Origin: JABDMH01 sp965223165 | Lineage (GTDB): Bacteria > Bacteroidota > Bacteroidia > Chitinophagales > Saprospiraceae | Assembly (NCBI GenBank): GCA_965223165.1 | Contig: CBDCVQ010000019.1 | Coordinates: 992,001-1,056,000 of the forward strand | Direction of reading: 5' to 3' | DNA: 64,000 bases | Shown: positions 35,334 to 45,047 of the stretch, piece after piece | Numbering within the stretch: position 1 is the stretch's first letter | Layout: every line of letters begins with the position of its first letter | Made by a program: the position numbers and the translations under genes | The notes under the pieces: generated by a model | The model's input: only the letters and a program-made list of their open reading frames with translations | Databases searched by the model: none | Told to the model about the DNA's origin: nothing

Positions 35334-35831
35334 GTTCAGTTGCTTTTGATCAGGAAAAAAGGAGGGATGTAGTATTAATATAGGAAAATGGATGCGTATC
35401 ATACCTCCGTCACACTGATTAATGGAATTGATTTTGGTCATGGGTACAGATGACCTGAACGGCCCTCGTAATCTTGGTGGCCGCCTTGGGTCACGTAGTC
35501 AAATTACTGAGTGCATCCGGCAGGAAAGCTCCACCGGAGAGATGCATACTTGACTTCAAAAGCCGACTGCTGCGACTGGGCAGTCCGCTAGCCAGACCGT
35601 CGAGATGGCCGCCAGGAAATCCAGACGAATGCGCGAAACGGACCACTTGCTTCACGCAGGCACAGATCGTCTTCTACAGCATTGATATTTAGATTATCTT
35701 AAACCCAAACTATGCAATAGGCTTTCTGCTGTAAAGCTACCCCGAGTGACTTGGGGTGGCTCGTAGCAACGAACTTTATCGCATGATTTGGGTGATACGC
35801 TACGCCCCGGAACGTAGAAACTTAGATAGCG
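35334..35831. other. Intergenic, upstream of second cyclase gene
   Basis: 498 bases. CTACCCCGAGTGACTTGGGG at 35737-35756 is a nearly perfect small palindrome, possibly a hairpin in the leader of the cyclase gene; no U run follows. An unusual part at 35560-35640 is GC-rich. No gene seen. Confidence 0.4.
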
Positions 35832-37871
35832 ATGGGTTTCGACCGTCAACTAGCGGCGATCATGTTCACTGATATACAGGGCTATACCAAGCTCATGCAG
35901 GTCAGTGAAGATAAGGCCATAGAGTTTCGCGACCGACACCGGCAAGTCTTTGACCGGCTCACCGAAGAATACCAGGGCAAGGTCATCAACTACTATGGGG
36001 ATGGGACGCTCAGCATCTTTAAGAGCGCGGTAGACGCGGTGCGCTGCGGATGTGCGATGCAGCAGCTGTTTCAGCAAGATCCGGTGATCCCCGTGCGCAT
36101 TGGCATCCACATGGGAGATATCGTCTTGACCGACGTGGATATCATCGGAGATAGCGTCAATCTGGCGTCCCGGGTAGAGTCACTAGGGGTCGCCGGAAGT
36201 GTGCTGATTTCCGCCAAAGTGGCCGAAGAAATCGGTAACAAGGGCGATCTCCCGGTCTCTTCGCTGGGATTATTTCATTTCAAGAACGATGCCCACCCTC
36301 GGGAGGTGCTGGCTATGAACTTGCCCGGTCTGGTCGTGCCAGCGAGAGAACAACTGACCGGCAAACTGGAACGGACCAAACAAACCCGTCCATTCGCTGG
36401 TCGCCAGGTGATGATCTTGCTGGGACTGGTGGCCCTCTTCGTAGTAGGTCAATGGCTGTGGTCTGGCAATGACGGCGTCGGGATTCAGCGATTGGCGGTA
36501 CTGCCCTTCTCCAATCTGATGAACGATATGGAGCAGGACTACCTCGTCGATGGCATACATGAGGCGCTCATTTCCAAACTACAGTTGGCCGGTGTATCGG
36601 TGAAACCCCGGACATCCATGCTGGCTTATCGCGGAGCGGAGAAGAGCGTGATGCAGATTTCGGAGGAACTTCAGGTGGACGGTCTCCTTGAGGGTTCTGT
36701 GATGAGATCAGGCGGCAATGTGTCGATAGAGATTCGACTCGTCAGCGGACGAGATGAAGAGTACTTGTGGGGGCAGGCCTTTGAGGGAGATCTGAGCGAC
36801 ATCATGTTTATCTATAACGACATCACCAAATCCATCGCCGACGAGATCCAACTGGCACTGACACCGACCGTCGAGGCCAGAATGGGAACCACCCGCAAGG
36901 TGGATCCCGAAGCCTACGATATCTACCTGCGGGCCAGAGCCAGGCTGAATCTGGCCGGAAGGTCAGATGTACAGCGGGCCATCCATCTCTTTCAAGAAGC
37001 AATCGATATTGATCCCCAGCTGGGCGAAGCTTATACGGGCTTGGTGGAGGCCTACCTTCTGCAGGGTTTTGGCTCGGTTTCCTCACAGGAAGCATTTGCC
37101 AACTTTCGGATCTATGCCCAGAAAGCGATCGATCTCGATGAACGCATGGCCCAGGACCACCACCAGCGCGCCATGGTCAAGCTATTTAGTGAGTGGGACT
37201 GGCTCGGCGCAGAAGAGGAACTGCTGCAAGCCATCGAGGACCATCCGGAGTCTTCAGCCTACGACTCGTATAGCCAGCTCATGTGGGCGATGGGACGGAT
37301 GGATCGCAGTGTCTGGGCGGGCGAAAGGGCGGTCAAGCTCGATTCGACGGCGCATTTTGCTCATTGTGACCTGGCCTGGGCCTATCATTATGCCGGGCAT
37401 AACGACCTGGCCAGGCAGCAAGTGAAGCAAACCAAAGCGCGCTTTGGCACGGATTGCCCGTTTCACAGTACGCTCGAAAGCATTTTGGCTGTGGACAGCC
37501 TATCGGCCGGCGGTCACGACCTCTCGGTGATTATCGACACACTCCAGGCAAGATTCGAGAGACCCGAACCCTGGGTAGCGGCCAATTTGGGCTGGGTATA
37601 TGCGATGTCTGGCGCCAAGGCAGAAGCCATCCAAGTAGTCGAGGAGATGAAACGCCATGCGGACAGAGACTACATCGATCCCGCGATGCTGGCCCGAATT
37701 TATGTGGGTTTGGCAGATTTTGACACGACGTTTGATCTGTTGGAGGAAGCTTACGGCCAGCGGTCCTTTACACTGCTGTTTACGATAAAATCTGACCCTG
37801 TCTTTGAGCCAATCCGTGCGGATCCGCGCTATCATCAACTGCTGACCAAAATGGGACTGGCTGACCTATAA
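35832..37871 (+). CDS. Membrane-anchored class III cyclase with TolB-like and TPR domains
   Basis: 679 aa. Cyclase residues D14 (FTDIQGY), D57 (YGDGTLSIF), N110 and R114 (NLASRVE) are all present. A single transmembrane helix at about 193-210 (VMILLGLVALFVVGQWLW) separates the cyclase from the TolB-like part that starts RLAVLPFSNLMNDMEQDYLV and continues GLLEGSVMRSGGNVSIEIRL. TPR repeats follow (YLRARARLNLAGRSDVQRAI; LNEAYTGLVEAY-like). The cyclase would face the cytosol and the sensor part the periplasm, a receptor-cyclase layout. Close paralogue of the soluble protein at 32471 but with this helix added. The TPR gene at 37883 begins 11 bases after it: likely one operon. Confidence 0.85.
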   Translation: MGFDRQLAAIMFTDIQGYTKLMQVSEDKAIEFRDRHRQVFDRLTEEYQGKVINYYGDGTLSIFKSAVDAVRCGCAMQQLFQQDPVIPVRIGIHMGDIVLTDVDIIGDSVNLASRVESLGVAGSVLISAKVAEEIGNKGDLPVSSLGLFHFKNDAHPREVLAMNLPGLVVPAREQLTGKLERTKQTRPFAGRQVMILLGLVALFVVGQWLWSGNDGVGIQRLAVLPFSNLMNDMEQDYLVDGIHEALISKLQLAGVSVKPRTSMLAYRGAEKSVMQISEELQVDGLLEGSVMRSGGNVSIEIRLVSGRDEEYLWGQAFEGDLSDIMFIYNDITKSIADEIQLALTPTVEARMGTTRKVDPEAYDIYLRARARLNLAGRSDVQRAIHLFQEAIDIDPQLGEAYTGLVEAYLLQGFGSVSSQEAFANFRIYAQKAIDLDERMAQDHHQRAMVKLFSEWDWLGAEEELLQAIEDHPESSAYDSYSQLMWAMGRMDRSVWAGERAVKLDSTAHFAHCDLAWAYHYAGHNDLARQQVKQTKARFGTDCPFHSTLESILAVDSLSAGGHDLSVIIDTLQARFERPEPWVAANLGWVYAMSGAKAEAIQVVEEMKRHADRDYIDPAMLARIYVGLADFDTTFDLLEEAYGQRSFTLLFTIKSDPVFEPIRADPRYHQLLTKMGLADL

Positions 37872-37882
37872 CTTTTCTAACC

Positions 37883-38692
37883 ATGTATCCATTTGAATTT
37901 GGAAGGTCTTCTAAGCAGCCCCTGAGGCTTAGGTCCACGTGCGCCGGCTTGTTGGTCCTTGGGTGTATGTGTGTGTTTGCACAGGGGCGGAAAACGAACG
38001 TTCAGTTAAGTGCAGATGCCGCTCAGACGGCCAGCGAGCTGATGTATGGTGCCTGGGATTTTGATGCCGCCAAGAAAGAGCTGGACCGGGCCCTCAGGCT
38101 TGATCCCAAGAATGCCCGGGCCCGGGTAGATCTGGCCTGGTATCATCTGCTGTACAATCGTTCCACGCAAGCCATCTCCGAAATGAAAATCGCTTTGCAA
38201 GATGCTCCAAGCGACCCGCTATGGCCCACCTGGTTGGGCTGGGCCTACGTTTGGTTGGGAGAAGCCGCATCCGCTGAAAAGGCCGTGAATCAAGCGCTGG
38301 CGATTGACCCCTCCTATGCGGAGGCTTTTCATGTCAAGAGCAAGATCTATGTCGTCAGAGGCGACTTTGATACAGCGATCACCCTCCATCGAAAGGCCGC
38401 GTCCCTGGATCCGACCATGTGGACCTATGGCCTGGCACATACACTGGCCCTGGCCGGTCACACCAAAGAGGCACGGGAGCTTCTAAATGCCCTGGAGGAC
38501 AATCAATGGAACAGTCTCGGAAAGGTCAAAATCCACCTCGCCCTAGGTGAGCATGCAAAGGCCCGCCAAGCATTGCAGCAAGCCTATGACCTAAGACATC
38601 CCTATTTTCCGTGGATTGCACAGGACACAGATTTGCAGGAACTGTGGGACACTTCGCTCTTCAAGGAGCTGCTTGGGAAGTTGGACTTGTAG
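37883..38692 (+). CDS. TPR-repeat protein, exported, in operon with cyclase
   Basis: 269 aa. The N-terminus holds a hydrophobic export segment (CAGLLVLGCMCVFAQG). TPR motifs: LMYGAWDFDAAKKELDRALR, DPKNARARVDLAWYHLLYNR, PLWPTWLGWAYVWLGEAASA, DPSYAEAFHVKSKIYVVRGD and HLALGEHAKARQALQQAYDL: about five to six units. It begins 11 bases after the cyclase stop, so likely cotranscribed and a periplasmic partner of that protein's TPR sensor (inference). Confidence 0.7.
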   Translation: MYPFEFGRSSKQPLRLRSTCAGLLVLGCMCVFAQGRKTNVQLSADAAQTASELMYGAWDFDAAKKELDRALRLDPKNARARVDLAWYHLLYNRSTQAISEMKIALQDAPSDPLWPTWLGWAYVWLGEAASAEKAVNQALAIDPSYAEAFHVKSKIYVVRGDFDTAITLHRKAASLDPTMWTYGLAHTLALAGHTKEARELLNALEDNQWNSLGKVKIHLALGEHAKARQALQQAYDLRHPYFPWIAQDTDLQELWDTSLFKELLGKLDL

Positions 38693-39266
38693 TAGAGAGC
38701 ACCTTGCCACACGCCAGCAACTTGTCAGGACACGCTCATCCTTGGACCACCATTCACTAGGCGCGGGTCATAAATACTCCCAAACGCATGCTGGCCGAAG
38801 GGACGGCAGGTTAAGTCAAGGAGCCGATGGGTCTGTGTGCCGTCATCACCTCCCCTTTCTTATACCGAGAAATATTGCGGCGAGTCTCTTGGTCCATGCC
38901 AGCTCCTCGCCAAGCGACCCCGGCCACCCTTCAGCAGCTAAAACACATACCTGCCAATCCCTGACCAGACTTCTTAACGCAGAGCGCACTTTGCCCCAAG
39001 CCTGTCCCATCAGAGCATTGACGGCCAAAGCCCCAAGACATCGTCAAAAGATCATATGTGTTTGCTGGCCTGCACCAGGCTAAACTCACCCAGGTGCGAT
39101 CGTATACAAATTCCAGCTATCACAATGAATTACCATTCATTTCTTCACACGCTGCGCTCAATCTCAGCGATTCTGTACTCCCCTCCACCTCATCCTCTCC
39201 ATAGGTAGCCATCCTACTGTTTCCAATTTCGCCCCACTGCGTCGTTACACTCCACTTCTCCAGCTC
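38693..39266. other. Intergenic, 574 bases, no gene recognised
   Basis: A cysteine/arginine-type peptide frame on either strand (for example around 38846-39028) shows no conserved motif. I see no RNA or repeat. The right side is the 3' end region of the TonB-type barrel gene. Confidence 0.45.
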
Positions 39267-41672
39267 TTACATTCCTTGCTCGGCACGATTCAACTCATCT
39301 TTCGAAATCCTCTTCTCATTCAGTCCTGCTGCATTGAGCTTACCAAAATTCCAATTAAGAGACAATTTGAAAAAATGCCAATCTCCCTGCGATACATAGT
39401 CCATATACATATTATTAAACGTAGAAATACCTACAAATCGCCAATCATCCCATACATCATTAAACCAAAGCTGCACATTGAGTTGATCCCCCATAAACCC
39501 CTTACTCAATGAAAGATTGAGATATGACATAGGGTCGTCAATATACACCCCATCTACTCTCGTAGAAACGTAACGCATATAGCCTGCCAGCTGCAAGCCC
39601 CACGGCAATCCGAGTTTCTGATTGAACTGCAGGTAATAGCCAAAACGCCTATTGGAAAATTCTCGATCAAAATCCTGCAAATTGTGTTTGTCATAAAATC
39701 CTCCAAGCGAAATATTAGCATGGTACTTCTTGTAATTGATCTGCCCTGAGGCAGAGAGCATGAAAAGGTCGGTATAATCCAGATTCACTTTGACACCTGT
39801 GATAATATTTGGATTGTCAGGATTGAGCGAGCGATGTATTTGATTGATCTTATTATTAGTCCTCACAAAATTGAAGTCCAATGACCACGCCTTGTACGCT
39901 GCACTTGCAGCGATAGAATGACTGTATTCGGGTATCAGGTAGGCATTGCCTCTTAATGAAATAAGCGAGTCAACATAGAGTATATAGGGGTTCAAATCCC
40001 TGAAGAGAGGCCTATTAATCCGGTAGCTGTACGACAATGACGTTTTGATTTCCTCCGATGGTGAATACTGCAGGGATGCCGATGGAAATATATTGAAATA
40101 GTCTCGCTCCAATACTCCATCCGCAAACTCCTCGCCGGCACTATTGGCTCTAGTCCATTCACCCCTGAAACCCACAGAAGCAGACCAGTTGCTATCATTG
40201 TTCCAATAGCCCTGTACGTAGGTTGCCATTATGTTCTCTTCATAGTCAAACTCATTACTAAAATCCGGCACCGGCACAGTGGAGCCATCATCCAAAAGAT
40301 CATCCAGACCCACCGAACTGCTATTTGTAATCAGCGCATTTTTTGCTCCCCATTCCAAAGACAGATTATGTTCCATTTTCTTCTGAAAGTCGAGCTGTAG
40401 TGTATATATCGAAATTTCATTGGCGTTTCCGCTCTTTCTCACTAGTCGATGGATGTTACCCGTCGATTCAATATCCTGCTCGCTTACTTCATTGCGGCCA
40501 AAACCAAAATCGGCATATTGTCCCTGCAGCAGGTAGGTCAACGATTTTTCAGCATTGCTCTTCAAATATATGGTGGCCGTATTATTCCTTCGTGCTGTGA
40601 TACCAGTCACTAATGTGCCAATATCGAGAATACGATCCCTTGCTACTTCACCTATTCGGTGATTTTTGCCTGTCTTGTCTGCTTCACCATAACTGCCACT
40701 GTAGTTGACTCCCAGGGACATACGATTTTTGAGGATGTAGGCGGAACTCAACGAGTAGTTTTGCCCTAGCCACTCGTTGGTCAACAAATAGCGACTATCG
40801 GTAAAGTACTGGTCAGCGTCGCCCAGATATGTCCTTGCCTGCCTAAACCAACTACCAAGTGTCTGCGGTCTGACGCCGTAGTCTCCTTGCACCATAATGT
40901 TTTTGATCTTCAGGTAGCCATTAGCCTGAAAGTAGGAGCGAAAGTGCTCGCCGTATCCCGCTTCTTGCGTAAATCCCAGCTTGTATCCTTCCAGGGTTTT
41001 GGTCTTCGTAATGATATTAATGACCGCATTCCCGGCAGCATCGAAGCTGGCAGGCGGATTCTCCAGAATTTCAACCTTGACCACATCCAGCGAAGACAGG
41101 CTGTTCAGAATCTGCGTAGAAGCCACTTGCTGACCGTCTACAAAGACTGATGCCTGCCCTTTGCCCAATACAGATATTTGCCCATTGCGATTGATATCCA
41201 CCTTGGGAGTATTTTGCAATACATCGGTGATCGTTCCTGCATTGCTCAGAGATGTATGCGCTACATTGACGATGATGTCCGTACCCCGCCTCTCGATAAG
41301 CTGTCTATTGGCCCTAATCACGACTTCGTCCAAATATTCCCTCATAAGGATGATAGGTTCTAATATATGGGATGTCTCCTGCAGATGTATTTCCTGCATG
41401 TGGTCTTTATAACCCAGAGAAGATACTCTTAACAAAAAGTGTCGGATACCAATGTTTTCTATTGAGAACTGTCCATCGTAAAAAACACTACCCCGCACAA
41501 GAGTGGAATCAACCACCGATAAGATCAACGCATTACCAATGTCTATGGATAAGCCTTCCCGATTCTGAACTTTGGCAGTGATAGTATAAGGCTCCTGGGC
41601 AAATACGTCAGTAGACAAGAAAGTAAGCAACAATACGACAATCCGTCGATCATAATATGGAAATAAATTCAT
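39267..41672 (-). CDS. TonB-dependent-receptor-like outer-membrane protein (OMP_b-brl_3 type)
   Basis: 801 aa from the ATG at 41672; the TTG three codons upstream is not needed. Signal peptide: RRIVVLLLTFLSTDVFAQ. A carboxypeptidase-regulatory-like domain follows (ITAKVQNREGLSIDIGNALI to LRVSSLGYKDHMQEIHLQE), then a plug (SNAGTITDVLQNTPKVDINR, SVFVDGQQVASTQILNSLSS), and from about residue 220 a long beta barrel (LGFTQEAGYGEHFRSYFQAN). The end lacks a strong TonB-receptor C-terminal aromatic signature, as is usual for this Bacteroidota family. Probably imports or secretes an unknown compound; no SusD neighbour. Single gene flanked by CTAG elements on its upstream side. Confidence 0.8.
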   Translation of the reverse strand: MNLFPYYDRRIVVLLLTFLSTDVFAQEPYTITAKVQNREGLSIDIGNALILSVVDSTLVRGSVFYDGQFSIENIGIRHFLLRVSSLGYKDHMQEIHLQETSHILEPIILMREYLDEVVIRANRQLIERRGTDIIVNVAHTSLSNAGTITDVLQNTPKVDINRNGQISVLGKGQASVFVDGQQVASTQILNSLSSLDVVKVEILENPPASFDAAGNAVINIITKTKTLEGYKLGFTQEAGYGEHFRSYFQANGYLKIKNIMVQGDYGVRPQTLGSWFRQARTYLGDADQYFTDSRYLLTNEWLGQNYSLSSAYILKNRMSLGVNYSGSYGEADKTGKNHRIGEVARDRILDIGTLVTGITARRNNTATIYLKSNAEKSLTYLLQGQYADFGFGRNEVSEQDIESTGNIHRLVRKSGNANEISIYTLQLDFQKKMEHNLSLEWGAKNALITNSSSVGLDDLLDDGSTVPVPDFSNEFDYEENIMATYVQGYWNNDSNWSASVGFRGEWTRANSAGEEFADGVLERDYFNIFPSASLQYSPSEEIKTSLSYSYRINRPLFRDLNPYILYVDSLISLRGNAYLIPEYSHSIAASAAYKAWSLDFNFVRTNNKINQIHRSLNPDNPNIITGVKVNLDYTDLFMLSASGQINYKKYHANISLGGFYDKHNLQDFDREFSNRRFGYYLQFNQKLGLPWGLQLAGYMRYVSTRVDGVYIDDPMSYLNLSLSKGFMGDQLNVQLWFNDVWDDWRFVGISTFNNMYMDYVSQGDWHFFKLSLNWNFGKLNAAGLNEKRISKDELNRAEQGM

Positions 41673-41914
41673 CTGATCCAATTTTGCATTTTGTCAAATG
41701 GCTCCGGTTATCAGCATGCAATTCAGGCTCATCTGGAGGTGATAAGATGCGTTGAAGCCAGGCCTTACTAACGCGTTAGATAATCTCCAATTCTCATACA
41801 CACAGCAGGTACTTGTCATCACAAATGGAAGTGTTAATTCCCGATGGCGTATCGCCAGAGGAAAAACACACCTTGGTTGGCATCATCTCACGACCCCTCC
41901 ACCAACAGTACTAA

Positions 41915-42132
41915 CTAGCAGAGCTTCGTATCAAATCAGGTGGTTAATTCCAATGTCTTTGGTCCGCATACTTCGTTGCCAAGCCTCGCCGCAGCTATGG
42001 CTAGCCACCCACCCGCTATCGCGGCTCCCTCACTTCTCGCATTGTCATGCTCCACGCTGTGAGATCGTTCGGTCATGCCTCGTCTGCGAAACAAAATCCC
42101 ATTTCAACATACCAAATGCGAAGATCCGCTAG
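41915..42132. mobile_element. Decayed CTAG-type element, 218 bp
   Basis: CTAGCAGAGCTTCGTAT at the left and GCGAAGATCCGCTAG at the right are worn terminal repeats. It holds the family core (TTTGGTCCGCATACTTCGTTG, then GCCTCGCCGCAGCTATGGCT; further CGTCTGCGAAACAAAATCC) but with about 50 extra bases inside and many changes. Clearly the same family as 42238-42403. Confidence 0.75.
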
Positions 42133-42237
42133 TACCACATCCCTAGCTATGTGGGTGAGCACAAAAGGCATTCTGATGAATTTGGATAGGAAAATCCACC
42201 ACTTTCAACCGCTCAGGAAGTCTCTAAATAGCCTTAT

Positions 42238-42403
42238 CTAGTAGAGTTTCGCATTAAATCTTGTAGCTTATTCTAATGTCTTTTGTCCGCATACTTCGTT
42301 GCAAAGCCTCGCCATAGCTACGGCTATGTCTGTGTTTCGCGCCTCGTCTGCGAACAAAATCCTATTAGAATTATTCAACATATCTAATGCGAAACTCTAC
42401 TAG
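42238..42403. mobile_element. 166-bp palindromic-ended element (MITE), copy B
   Basis: CTAGTAGAGTTTCGCATTA at 42238 and TAATGCGAAACTCTACTAG at 42385-42403 are perfect 19-bp inverted repeats with CTAG at both edges. The inside is 98 per cent identical to the reverse complement of the copy at 61994-62159 (about four differences). No open frame. It sits in the intergenic region upstream of the TonB-type barrel gene. Confidence 0.9.
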
Positions 42404-42537
42404 TGTAGTTTCTGATCACAAATGATCCCCTTTAGTAACCGTACAAACCCTAACGGCGAAACCAGCGGCGGTGACAAGTCCGCAAATATCTTATCGTTCT
42501 GTCCTGACACGTTTCAAACGTATGCGATGTCGTTGTT

Positions 42538-43065
42538 TCATTTATCATAGAGATACCTTTCCGTGATGATTTTGGTATGCCAGATGTCATGACCAATGAT
42601 GACCGCAGCTGCTGCCCTAGCCGATATTGCCGAACCATTGGCACTGCCGACATTCTGCAGATCATCATTGCTGAGGCTGTTCAATAAGGCAACGGAAGCA
42701 TTTCGGGTAGTTGTGTATTCCAGCGTCAGGTCTCTCCATGATTTATTTGATGCTCCCGATGGCTCTATAAAGTTGTTTTGATCAAAGCCAGCCAATGGAG
42801 TTGGATCATTGCGAGCTATCCGAAAGCATCTATATATAAATATTCGCTCTGTGTCTACCAGATGCTGAAAGACCTCCTTTATGCTCCATTTTCCGTTAGC
42901 GTAGCGATAGTCCAACTTATCGAGTGGTACATCATCAAAAAAATGCAGCGTCGCAGTTGCACCACGCTCAAATCCGTCTCTCAGGTTAATGTCTGGCAAG
43001 AGCTGGTCTATGTATCTGGCATAGTAGGCATCATATTCCCTGTCTTGTATTTCTCCTATTCGCAT
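42538..43065 (-). CDS. DinB-family protein
   Basis: 175 aa. The DinB four-helix bundle is visible: YARYIDQLLPDINLRDGFER, then ATLHFFDDVPLDKLDYRYAN, GKWSIKEVFQHLVDTERIFI and IIGHDIWHTKIITERYL. H-x-x-D-T-E and the last H-x-x-W-H-x-x-I are the spots for the metal triad (His near 65 and two in the GHDIWH segment). Family members include bacillithiol and mycothiol-related transferases; function here is unknown. Divergent from the Lrp gene. No operon partner. Confidence 0.8.
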   Translation of the reverse strand: MRIGEIQDREYDAYYARYIDQLLPDINLRDGFERGATATLHFFDDVPLDKLDYRYANGKWSIKEVFQHLVDTERIFIYRCFRIARNDPTPLAGFDQNNFIEPSGASNKSWRDLTLEYTTTRNASVALLNSLSNDDLQNVGSANGSAISARAAAAVIIGHDIWHTKIITERYLYDK

Positions 43066-43100
43066 AAACCAAAATTAGAGTACAATTGTGAAATATGCCT

Positions 43101-43129
43101 TTTGATTATTAGTTTATTTCTTATCTTTG
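43101..43129 (+). promoter_or_regulatory. Bacteroidota-type promoter of the Lrp/AsnC gene
   Basis: TTTG (43101-43104) and TATCTTTG (43122-43129) with 17 bases between match the -33/-7 consensus TTTG-N17-TAnnTTTG. The ATG is at 43169, 40 bases downstream. This is the clearest native promoter in the window. Confidence 0.7.
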
Positions 43130-43168
43130 CATATCTTTCTTAATCTCATGAGAGCCCTAGCCTAATAA

Positions 43169-43621
43169 ATGAAACTAGATAGCGTATATTGGAAAATATT
43201 GCAGCTATTGCAGCAAAACTCACGTCGGCCATTGAAAGATATCGCTCACGAGGTGGGGCTTTCGTCTCCGGCTGTTGCGGATCGAATACAAAAACTGGAG
43301 GATACCGGTGTCATATCACGACATACTTCTGAGCTTGATATGGACAAACTTGGGTATTCTCTTGGATTATATATTTCTATAAAGCTCCGGTTTGGGCATG
43401 TGGAACGATTTGAGAAGTACATTCAAACCGTACCTGAGATATGTGAGTGCCACAAATTGACTGGCACGGACTGTATGCTGATGAAAGGATTTGTCACAGA
43501 CCCAAAGCATCTGGACGATCTCAATAGAAGGCTGGCGGTATATGGCGAGTTAACGACTTCACTGATCCTCAATTCCATTATCAGGCATAGGGTTTACCAT
43601 GAATCATTTGGTCCTGACTGA
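43169..43621 (+). CDS. Lrp/AsnC-family transcriptional regulator
   Basis: 150 aa. N-terminal HTH: DSVYWKILQLLQQNSRRPLK, then DIAHEVGLSSPAVADRIQKL and EDTGVISRHTSELDMDKLGY. The RAM/effector domain follows (CECHKLTGTDCMLMKGFVTD, LDDLNRRLAVYGELTTSLIL). Length normal. It would sense an amino acid and regulate metabolism; the target is unknown. A strong promoter TTTG-N17-TATCTTTG sits 40 bases upstream. Divergent DinB gene shares the region. Confidence 0.9.
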   Translation: MKLDSVYWKILQLLQQNSRRPLKDIAHEVGLSSPAVADRIQKLEDTGVISRHTSELDMDKLGYSLGLYISIKLRFGHVERFEKYIQTVPEICECHKLTGTDCMLMKGFVTDPKHLDDLNRRLAVYGELTTSLILNSIIRHRVYHESFGPD

Positions 43622-43666
43622 GTCGGTCCTTTTTGCCTTAGAGTTTGTTGAGAAGAGATAACTCAA

Positions 43667-43712
43667 GCCATTGGCGGTAGAAGACTGTGTTTAGCGTGGG
43701 AGTTGCCAGTTG
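43667..43712 (+). repeat. Repeat, first copy (partner at 47086)
   Basis: GCCATTGGcggTAGAAGACTG, then TGTTTAGCGTGGGAGTTGCCAGT, is about 85 per cent identical to 47086-47131. The rest of the gap (43622-44071) holds nothing recognised. Confidence 0.5.
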
Positions 43713-44071
43713 TGGACGTTATGTAAGGTATGCCCGTTGGAAAGCACCCGGTTGGGAAGTGGTCCTTGACGTTGCTTAAAGGTAGCAGGAGAGCGCAAAC
43801 CGAAATGCCCGGGACCTTCCAAACTATTGGGGCACCAGCTGCTGCACGATCCTGTGGATAGCCAGCCACGGGTCAAACCTTTCGGTGCTTACCGATAAAT
43901 CTCATCCCCACAGTTTGACAGTCCCATAGCAATCTATCCATGCCCCACCTGCACGATCATCTACTGCGACAAGATGAATTCTACTCCAAACTTCAGAAAC
44001 TACCCTACCCATTCCAACTCCTTCTGCCGAAACTCGCGGTACGTTATAACCGTAGGCAGCCTCCCGATCCT

Positions 44072-44839
44072 TCAAAATTTACCATTATCATTCTTCCACT
44101 CCGACCTAGGTGGAATAGGCTGGATAATATCCCAATGTTCTACGATAAGATCATTTTCCATTCGGAATAGATCATAGAAAGCAACATGCTCCCCCCTGCC
44201 AAATCTCCCCTCGCTCATTGTCAATACAAAATTACCCTCGCCCAAAACTTTATGCACTTTGTCATATTCCAACACTAGTCCATTCTCAGCAAAGTATTCT
44301 AAAGCGGCACCTAATCCCTCCAATCCGTCAGCAATTGCGGAATTGTGCTGTAGATATTTGTTAGGGCTGATGTAGTCTGTCACCTTCTCGATGTTTCCAT
44401 TCACTAAAACATCATTGACAAACCTCTCTACCACTTTCTTATTATCCGCGGTCTTCTCTCTACTTGTAATATCCGTTTCTCCGTCAAATTGTGTTCTTCC
44501 ACTAGGGTTCGGAGGAGTTATCTCCGCTAGGTTATCCCAATGCTCTACAATCTTCTCACCTTCAAATCGAAATACATCGAAGCCAACTTTGGGACCGAAG
44601 AAGTCATATTTCGTATGTGTAAAAACATAATCTCCATCTTGGAAAGCCCTGACAACCTCTGCACTAAATCCTTGAGGAGGAGCATTATCCAGAACTTCAC
44701 CGAAACCTGCCAAACCATCACCAACCGCCAAATTGTGCTGAAGGTATTTGTCGGCATTGATGTAAGAAATAGGAGTTTGGTCTCCCGTGCTAAAGCTGTT
44801 CAATAAGGCCACTGCCTTTTCCTTGTTTGTCAATTCCAT
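44072..44839 (-). CDS. Tandem SnoaL-like (NTF2-fold) protein
   Basis: 255 aa, no signal peptide. Two homologous halves: KEKAVALLNSFSTGDQTPIS to AEVVRAFQDGDYVFTHTKYD, FFGPKVGFDVFRFEGEKIVE and HWDNLAEI, and again NKKVVERFVNDVLVNGNIEK, YLQHNSAIADGLEGLGAALE, DKVHKVLGEGNFVLTMSEGR, HVAFYDLFRMENDLIVEHWD. Both halves have 'Y-L-Q-H-N' and the closing 'E-H-W-D'. Predicted SnoaL-like polyketide-cyclase-type fold used for small-molecule binding or hydrolysis; substrate unknown. The internal duplication is clear. Confidence 0.8.
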   Translation of the reverse strand: MELTNKEKAVALLNSFSTGDQTPISYINADKYLQHNLAVGDGLAGFGEVLDNAPPQGFSAEVVRAFQDGDYVFTHTKYDFFGPKVGFDVFRFEGEKIVEHWDNLAEITPPNPSGRTQFDGETDITSREKTADNKKVVERFVNDVLVNGNIEKVTDYISPNKYLQHNSAIADGLEGLGAALEYFAENGLVLEYDKVHKVLGEGNFVLTMSEGRFGRGEHVAFYDLFRMENDLIVEHWDIIQPIPPRSEWKNDNGKF

Positions 44840-45047
44840 ATTTGGTACGTCTTATAGATTTCAAACCTTTGCTGTGGCACCGAAATCACCAAACGGCATT
44901 CCAGGTACCGACACCAAGACAAAACACGCTGATTCACTGTTCCCTACTCCGCTTAATCCGATGCAAACTTAGCAGGAGTTTTCCGCTTCAAACAGATTGA
45001 AACTTGCCTTTAGACTGTCAAAATGGGAAATCCCAACTCTCCTAGCT

